Shown: one piece after another, positions 17,170 through 25,100 of the stretch
Numbering within the stretch: the stretch's first letter is position 1
Layout of the letters: each line of letters opens with the position of its first letter
Origin: Myxococcales bacterium
Lineage (GTDB): Bacteria; Myxococcota_A; Polyangia; Polyangiales; Polyangiaceae
DNA length: 64,000 bases
Assembly: GCA_004193285.1 (NCBI GenBank)
Contig: SECP01000007.1
Coordinates: 1 to 64,000, forward strand
Direction: 5' to 3'
The notes under the pieces: model-generated
What the model saw: only the letters and a program-made list of their open reading frames with translations
What the model was told of the DNA's origin: nothing
Database searches by the model: none
Position numbers and translations under genes: made by a program

Positions 17170-18684
17170 ATGAGCTCGCCCGAAACTCCTCCCTCTGCGG
17201 TCTCGGCCGGGCGGCTCGGCGTCGACGGCGAGCGCGTCTCCGAACGGCTCGGTACGCATCGCCAGTTGCTTTCGAGACTCACCCGCTCCGAAGCCCTGAC
17301 GGGCGAACACATCGATGCCGGGTACGCCCAAGTCACGGAGCTGATGACGACGCTCCTACGCGTGGAGCGAGGTAGTGTCTGGCGCTTCGATGCGGCGGGG
17401 GCGCAGCTGGAATGCGTGGATCTGTTCGAATGGTCGTCGCGACGTCACTCGGGCGGAGCGGTGCTCACGAGCGAGGCAGTACCGTCCTACTTTCGCGCCC
17501 TTCGGCAGAACCGCTGCATCGCAGCGCATGACGCCGCCACGGATCCGGCAACGCTCGAGCTCGCGCCGTACCTGGCGCCGCTCGGCATCGGGGCGATGTT
17601 GGACGCTCCGATTTGGGTGGGGGGGCGCATGGTGGGCGTCGTGTGCCACGAGCACGTGGGCGAGCCGCGCCGCTGGCAGTTCGAAGAGGAGCTGCTCGCG
17701 GGGACGATGGCCGACTTCGTGGCGCGCGTGATCGAAGCCGCGGATCGACTGCGGGCCGAGCGCACCTTGGGCCAGTACCGTGAGCACGTGGACGAGCTGA
17801 CCCGCGTGGAGCAAGCGCTCCGTCGCAGCGGCGAGAACCTCCGTATCGTGCTGGGCGCGGCTCCAGTGGCGCTCGTGCTCACGCGGCTCAAGGACGAGCA
17901 CGTGGTGCTCGCCAACGAGCGCTGCGCCGCGCTCTTCGGCGTCCCTCTGGAGGAGGTCGTGGGAGAGCGCACGCGCGACTACTATGCGGTGCCAGAAGAG
18001 CGCGATCGGATGATCGAGCAGTTGCTGGTGCGCGGCTACCTCGACTCGCACTTGGTGAAGCTGAAAAAGCGCGGCGGTCAGGAGTTTTGGGCGGAAATGT
18101 CCGGCCGAATCGTGGAGCTGGACGGGCAGCGGTGCTCGCTGGTCGGTGTGCACGACGTCACCGCGCAGAAGAACTTGGAGGCGCAACTGCGCGAGCTGGC
18201 CACGCGCGACTCGCTGACCGGCGCCGCCAATCGCCGCCACTTCGTCGAGCTCCTCGAGCGCGAGCGCGAACGATGCCTACGCAGCAAAGGAAAGCTCGCG
18301 CTGTGCATGCTCGACGCCGATCACTTCAAGCACGTGAACGACGGTTACGGGCACGTTGCCGGCGATCACGTCCTCGCCGCCATCGCTGCCGCTGCGCAAA
18401 GCCAACTGCGCGCCGCAGACGTGCTCGGGCGGCTCGGGGGCGAAGAGTTCGGCATCTTGCTGCCCGACACGGACCTGGCGGGCGCGGCCGTGCTCGCCGA
18501 GCGGGTGCGGGCCGCCGTCGCTGCGCGCCGCGTGCCGAGCGGGGACTCGCGTGAGATCGAGATCACGGTCAGCATCGGCGTCGCGCAGCTGCAAGGTAAC
18601 GAGCCGTCCGAGTCCTTGATGCAGCGAGCTGACCGCGCGCTCTACGTGGCGAAGGACCGTGGTCGCAATCTTGTACAATCCTGA
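17170..18684 (+). CDS. GAF-PAS-GGDEF diguanylate cyclase
   Basis: The 504-residue protein has a GAF domain at about residues 25-195, a PAS domain at about 215-335 (ending LVGVHDVTAQKN) and a C-terminal GGDEF domain. The signature is GGEEF at 423-427, an active variant. RAAD at 414-417 fits the RxxD product-inhibition I-site, five residues before GGEEF. It should make cyclic di-GMP in response to a signal sensed by GAF/PAS. There are no membrane helices, so it is soluble. The adjacent cyclic glucan synthase could be part of the same envelope response, but no direct link is visible. Confidence 0.94.
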   Translation: MSSPETPPSAVSAGRLGVDGERVSERLGTHRQLLSRLTRSEALTGEHIDAGYAQVTELMTTLLRVERGSVWRFDAAGAQLECVDLFEWSSRRHSGGAVLTSEAVPSYFRALRQNRCIAAHDAATDPATLELAPYLAPLGIGAMLDAPIWVGGRMVGVVCHEHVGEPRRWQFEEELLAGTMADFVARVIEAADRLRAERTLGQYREHVDELTRVEQALRRSGENLRIVLGAAPVALVLTRLKDEHVVLANERCAALFGVPLEEVVGERTRDYYAVPEERDRMIEQLLVRGYLDSHLVKLKKRGGQEFWAEMSGRIVELDGQRCSLVGVHDVTAQKNLEAQLRELATRDSLTGAANRRHFVELLERERERCLRSKGKLALCMLDADHFKHVNDGYGHVAGDHVLAAIAAAAQSQLRAADVLGRLGGEEFGILLPDTDLAGAAVLAERVRAAVAARRVPSGDSREIEITVSIGVAQLQGNEPSESLMQRADRALYVAKDRGRNLVQS

Positions 18685-18791
18685 TCGAGCGCGTCGCACG
18701 TTGGGCGGGATCATTTTCCTCGCGGTGGCATAACGCGTCCCGGCCGACGGGGCGCAATCGCGAATCAGCGGCATTTTCGCGCGTGGACGCG

Positions 18792-18807
18792 TGGCACAGA
18801 GGCTGCA
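18792..18807 (+). promoter_or_regulatory. Sigma-54 promoter candidate for the Zn protein/cyclic glucan synthase pair
   Basis: TGGCACAGAGGCTGCA matches the -24/-12 consensus at 10 of 12 positions with correct GG-N10-GC spacing. Transcription would start near 18818, about 90 nt before the first start codon. No other gene on this strand lies in between. Confidence 0.62.
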
Positions 18808-18907
18808 TGCGACACCGCACCACACTAACCCGCCAGACGGGCCCGGACGGCGCTGAGTCACGCTCGTGACACGCGCTCGGGCGCTGTTTAGGCACGCGAG
18901 GTTCATC

Positions 18908-19171
18908 ATGACTAGGGCCGTGCTGTCTGCTGCCATCGATTCTGACTGGAGAATGGTGAGCCAAGAGCGCCCGTGTCCCGTGTGTGGGGCCGACGACTCT
19001 TGCAGTGTCCACACCGCCGATCCATTCGCTTGCTGCGCAAGAGAGCCTTCGGACTGGAAGTTGACCAACGGATCGTGGCTGCATCGCGTGCAGGTTTCGG
19101 GGGCCGTCGCGGCCGCGGACCTGCTCGGGCGCATCAACCCCGTGGCGAGCGGTAACGGCTTTCGGCTGTAA
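18908..19171 (+). CDS. Small protein with CPVCG zinc-binding motif
   Basis: The 87-residue product (MTRAVLSAAID) has CPVCGADDSCSVH followed by ACCAREPSDW, which looks like a single zinc ribbon of the type found at the start of primase-like or phage-like small proteins. ATG 18908 is chosen because GAGG at 18898-18901 gives good spacing; GTG 18866 and ATG 18953 are alternatives. The stop is 2 bp before the cyclic glucan synthase start, which lacks its own Shine-Dalgarno sequence, so translation is probably coupled. Function unknown; a regulatory or assembly role for the synthase is possible. Confidence 0.65.
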   Translation: MTRAVLSAAIDSDWRMVSQERPCPVCGADDSCSVHTADPFACCAREPSDWKLTNGSWLHRVQVSGAVAAADLLGRINPVASGNGFRL

Positions 19172-19173
19172 TC

Positions 19174-22100
19174 ATGCAGCGGAACAGCGAGCCTCATAGC
19201 GACTCGCAGCGTGCGGTGTGCCCGGGGCTCTCCATCGGAGTGTCGTGGGACGAAGTGCACGCCCTGCGAGGAGAGCTTTACGCGAAGGACCACCTCGTAA
19301 GCCACGCCGCGGACATCGCGCGCGCGCACGGGGAGCCCTCGCTCTCCAGCACGCCCGGCCCCCTGCGTAAGCGCTTCGGGGCCGCGCGAGCCCAGATCAA
19401 AGCTGCCTACGAGATCCTCTCTCGTGACGCGAAAAACAAGCGCGATCCGAGCCCGGCCGAGGAGTGGCTACTCGACAACTCGCACGTCGTCGACGACCAG
19501 ATTCGGGAAATTCAGGAGGATTTGCCGTGGGGCTACCTGATTCAGCTGCCCCGCATCTCTAGCGGGCAGATGCGCGGCTACCCGCGCGTCTACGGCCTGT
19601 GCTTGGATTACCTGCGCCACACGGACGCGCGAGTGGATCTGACCAGCCTCGCGGACTACGTCGTCGCATACCAGCGCGTGTCGACGCTGACGATCGGTGA
19701 GCTGTGGGCGGTGCCGATCATGCTTCGGCTCGGTCTTACGCTGATCGTGGGCTCTTTGGCGGTGTCGGAGGCGCGAGCCCAGGATCGCGAGCTCGCGGAC
19801 GAGTGGGCGGACCGGCTGATCGTGGACGGCCAGAGCGAGACGAAGCTCGAGCGCACGCTCGCGCAGCTCGGCAAGCTCTCGGACGACGAGCTGAGCGCCG
19901 GCTTTTTGGTTCAGCTGCTCAAGCGCGTCCGCGAGCACGACGCGCCCTTGCGAGCCGTCCTCGAGTTCATCGCCGCCCGCTGCGCGCAGATGAACACGAC
20001 GCCGGAAGAGCTGACCCGTCGCGAGCACCTCCGGCAAGCCGCCGATCAGGTTTCGGTCGGCAACTCCATCACCAGCATGCGCGCCATCGCGGCGCTGGAC
20101 TGGACTCAGTTCTTCGAGCTCACCAGCGGCGTGGAGGAGGTGCTGCACCAGGATCCGTCCGGCGCCTACGCCCACATGGATCAACCCTCGCGCGACCGCT
20201 GCCGCCACGCGGTAGAGCAGCTAGCTAGGCGTAGTAAGGTGGACGAGCGAGGCGTCGCGGAGCAAGCGCTCGCCCTGGCGCAAGAGCGAGCGCGGAGCTC
20301 CAAGAGCACGCCCGCCGAGCAGCACGTCGGTTACTACCTCCTGGACACCGGCCGGAAAGCGCTCGAGCGCGTCATCCACTACCGGCCGAAGCTTTCCGAG
20401 CGCTTTTCGCGGCCAATCCTCGAGTACCCGGCCGCCTTCTACCTCAGCGTGGTCGCGGTCGGAGTCGGCTTGCTGTGCGCGGGGGCGGCCTCGCTGCTGA
20501 GCCGCGAGCTCGAGAGCCCGTGGTTGGTCATCGCGCTCACGGTCTTGTTTTCGCTGCCGGCCAGCGAGGTCGTGCTGTCGCTCTGGCACGCTCTCGTCGT
20601 GTTCGCGGTGAAGCCGCGGCTGCTGCCCAAGCTCGACTTCGAAGACGGAATTCCGGATGAGCACCGCACTCTGGCGGTGGTGCCCTCGCTCCTGGAGAGC
20701 CCGGCCGGCATCCAGCAGCTGCTGGAGGACCTCGAGGTTCGTGCGCTCGCCAACCCGGACCGAAACCTCTATTTCGCGTTGGTCACTGACTTCACCGACG
20801 CCTCGGAAGCCGAAACGGAGCGCGACCGCGAGCTGCTCGAGGTCGCGCAGCTCGGCATCGCGGAGCTCAACCGGCGTCACGACGGCTCCGAGCCTCGCTA
20901 TTTCTTGTTTCATCGCCGCCGTATCGAGAACCCCGTCGAGGGGCGCTTCATGGGCTGGGAGCGGAAGCGCGGCAAGCTCGAGGAGCTGAACCGGCTTTTG
21001 CGCGGCGACACTGCCACCACCTTTGCGGTCGCGACTGCGCCGGCAGAGCTCTTGGCGAGCATCCGCTACGTGATCACGCTCGACGCCGATACGGAGCTCC
21101 CGCGCGAAGTGGCGCGGCGCCTCGTCGGCACGATGGCGCACCCTCAGAATCGCCCGGTGCTGGATCCGACGCGCCAGCGCGTGGTGCGCGGCTACGGGAT
21201 CTTGCAGCCCCGCGTGGGGACGTTGCCGCTCAGCTCGCGGCGCTCACGCTTCGCGCGGATCTTTGCCGGGCCGCCCGGCATCGACCCGTACACCACTGCC
21301 GTCTCGGACGTGTATCAGGACTTCTTCGGTGAGGGCTCGTTCGTCGGCAAGGGCATCTACGACGTGGACGCCTTCATGGCCGCCCTGCACGGGCGCGTGC
21401 CGGACAACCGGCTGCTCAGCCACGACCTGTTCGAGAGCAGCTTCGCAAGGTCCGCGCTGGTGACGGACATCGAGGTGCTCGACGACCAGCCGGCGAGCTA
21501 TGAGGTCGTCACGAGCCGCGAGCATCGCTGGCTGCGCGGTGATTGGCAGCTCCTGCCCTGGCTCCTGCCGTCCGTGCCCGTTCGCGGTGGCGGAAAGCGC
21601 CCGAGCGACCTCCGTTTGCTGGACCTGTGGAAGCTGAGCGACAACCTCCGTCGGAGCCTGGTGGCGCCGGCGATGGTGCTCCTCCTTGCGTCCAGCTGGT
21701 TGCTGTCTCCACGGCTCTCCAGTTGGTCTCTGCTGGTGCTGGCGGGGTTGTGCCTGGGGCCAATCATCACGCGTCAGGTGCTCTCTTTGGTCCGCGCGGC
21801 GACCGCGGCCCGGCCCGAGCTCGGGCCGCTCGGGGGCGCGCTGCTCAAGAACCTGCAAGAGATGGTGCTCGGCGTGATGGTCCTCCTGGACCAGGCGCTG
21901 ATGTCGCTCGACGGCATCTTGCGCACGCTCTTCCGGCTGTTCGTCTCGCACAAGAACATGCTGGAGTGGACGACGATGAGCCAGGCGGCTCGTCGTCACA
22001 AGCGCGGCGGCTCGCGCTCTTCCCGACGCTTCAGCGCGAGCGCGTGGCTCGCGCTCTTGGGCACGGTGCTCGTGGTGGCGCTGTCGCGTGACACAGCGCC

Positions 22101-25100
22101 TTACGCGCTGCCGCTGCTGCTCGCCTGGCTCGCGGCGCCGGCTTTCATCGGTTGGCTCGGCAAGCTCGAGGAAGAGCCCAAGCCGGACGCCGAGATCTCC
22201 GACTCGGGGCGCCGCCGTATGCGCGTGGTCGCCCGCAAGACCTGGCGCTTCTTCGATACTTTCGTGACGGCCAAGGACAATTGGCTGCCGCCCGACAACT
22301 ACCAGGAAGATCCGCGCGGTGTTGTGGCGCATCGCACCTCGCCCACCAACATTGGGCTGTACTTGCTCTCGGTCGTGGCCGCGCGTGACCTGGGCTTCGT
22401 GACGGCTCGGGAGACGCTCGCGCGCCTGGAAAACACGCTCGGTACCCTCGGGCGCATGGAGCGCCGCTCCGGCCATATCCTGAATTGGTACGACACGACC
22501 AACCTGCAGCCGCTCGAGCCGCAGTACGTCTCCACGGTGGATAGCGGCAACCTCGCCGGCTACTTGTGGACGCTGCGCGAGGCTTGCGCCGAGCTTGCGC
22601 GGATGCCCCTATTCGACGCCCAAGTGCTGGAAGCCGCGCGCGACGCGCTGTGGCTGGCGGGCGCACCGTCCTCCAAAGAGCTTTCGGAGCTGGACGCTCG
22701 TCTCGCCTCCGCCCAAGTCGGGCTGGACGAGAGCTCGGTGGAGGCGCTTCACGTTTTCGCCCGGCTGGAGGCCGCGCTCACGCAGCTTTCTCAGGGTCCG
22801 GCAGCGCTCAACTCGGAGACCGAGCGCCGCTACTGGCTGGAGCAGGCGGCGGCCGTGATTCGGCACGCGCGCGTCCAAGCCACCGAGCTTGCGCCGTGTC
22901 TGGATTGGCTGGCCACCGTACCGAGCACGCTCGGCGAGCACGCCGGCTTCGGTGAGCTCGTCTCACGCATCAAGCAGGCGCGCACCCCGGCCGAGCTCGG
23001 GGCGGCTGCGGCAATTTGCTTGGAGGCGGTGGCGAGCGTCGAGCCGACCGGTAGCGTGGGCGAGGTCGAGACCGCGACCGCCTTCCTGCAGGAGCTCACG
23101 ACGCGTCTTTCCGCTACTCAGCGCGCTTGCGAGGCCCTCTCCGTGCGGGCGGACAAAGTCGCGCTCGCCGCGGTGGAGCTGGCGGACGGCATGGACTTCC
23201 GCTTCTTGTACGACCAGCAGCGTGGGCTGTTTTCGATCGGCTACAACGTGAGCGGCGCGCGCCTGGACGGCTCGCACTACGACTTGCTCGCTTCCGAAGC
23301 CCGGCTGGCGAGCCTGGTCGCCATCTCCAAGGGTGACGCCCCGCTGGAACATTGGTGGAAGCTGGCGCGTCCTCGGACCGCCACCACCGCCGGCCGCGCG
23401 CTGCTCTCCTGGAGCGGCTCGATGTTCGAGTACCTGATGCCGCTCTTGGTGACGGGCGCCAGCCGCGACACCTTGCTCTGGGAGACCTGCCGCTCCGCGG
23501 TGGGTCGACAGGAAGCTTACGGAACCGAGCAGGGCGTGCCGTGGGGTATCTCCGAGGCTGCCTACAACGTCATGGATCTGGCGATGAACTACCAGTACCG
23601 CGCGTTCGGCGTGCCGGGGCTGGGACTCAAGAGCGGCTTGGCGGAGGACTTGGTCGTCGCGCCCTACGCCACCGTGCTGTCGTCCATGGTCCGTCCCGAT
23701 CTCGCCCTCGCCAACTTCGAGGCCCTGGATCGCGAGGGCCTGAACGGCAAGTTCGGGTACTACGAGGCCATCGACTACACGCCTGGCCATGTGCCGCCCG
23801 AGCGGCGGAGCGTGATCGTGAAGGCGATGTTCGCGCACCACCAGGGCATGAGCCTGGTCGCGCTCTGCAACGTGCTGTGCAACTGGCCGATGCAGCGTCG
23901 CTTCTTCGCGGACGCGCGCGTCAGGGCCAGCGCACTGCTCCTGGAAGAGCGCGTGCCCCTCTCGGCCCCGAACGTGCCGGTCCGCGCCGAGCAGGTGGCG
24001 TCACCGCTGCTGGGCGAGCCGGAGCTGCGGTTGACGGACCACGTGGGCATCGGCAACGCGGGCGTCGAGCGCGTGCACTTGCTCGGTCACGGTGAGCTCT
24101 CCACCATCATCACCGCGAGCGGCGCCGGCGTGACGACGTGGAAGGGGATGGACGTCACTCGCTTCCGCGAAGACGCGGCGCTGGATGCGGGAGGCATCTT
24201 CGTCTACGTGCGCGATCTGACCTCCGAGCGCGTCTGGTCTGCCGGGCAGCAGCCGACGGGCGCGGTCCCGGAATACTATGACGCCTCGTTCGCCATCGAC
24301 CGGGTGGAGCTGAAGCGCCGCGACGGCGCGGTGGAGACCGTGATGGAGATCGTCGTCTCGCCGGAACATCCGGCGGAGGTGCGCCGCATCACGCTGAGTA
24401 ACCACGGCACCAAACCGGTGGACCTGGATCTCACCTCGTACTCGGAGCCGGTCCTGGCGCCCCGCGGCGCGGACGTCGCGCACCGGGCTTTCAGCAGTAT
24501 GTTCTTGGAGACAGAGCTGCTGCCGGAGCACGGCGCGATCCTGGTGCGGCGTCGGCCGCGGTCTTCGCACGAGCCCGAGAGCTGGCTCGTGCAGGTGCTC
24601 ACTCCGGACGGGGAAGGCTTCGGACCCGCCGAGCTGGACTCGTCGCGCGCCGAATTCCTGGGTCGTGGCGGCTCTCTGCAAAAGCCGCAAGGCCTGCGCT
24701 TTGGCCACCAGCTCACTGGCACCGCCGGCAACGTGCTGGATCCGGGGCTCGCGCTGCGGCGGGCGGTCACGCTGGCACCGGGCCAGCGCGCGCGGCTCAC
24801 GCTCACCACCGGCCTCGCCGCGACGCGCGAAGCCGCGCTGGAGCTGCTGGAGCTGGTGATGACGCCCCACTCCAGCAACCGCGCCTTCGAGCTGGCGTGG
24901 GCGGACGCGCGCGTCGAGCTCAAGCACCTCGGCATCACGGCTGCGCGCTCCCATCGCTTTCAGCGGCTGCTTTCGTGCGTCATGTTCGCGCCGCCCGCGC
25001 TGCGTGAAACCGCGGAAGCGCCGATGCCGCTCACGCGCGGCAAGAACGCGCTCTGGTCTCAAGGTATCTCCGGAGACCTGCCGATCTTGTTGCTCTGCAT

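Noticed and set aside
17095..17331. N-terminal extension of the triple-DsbA gene
   Set aside because: It would bury the lipoprotein signal peptide in the protein and overlap the divergent diguanylate cyclase; ATG 17094 is better.
18733..18748. Minus-strand GG-N10-GC box resembling sigma-54
   Set aside because: No minus-strand gene starts downstream within reach; the next gene there is the stop end of the diguanylate cyclase on the other strand.
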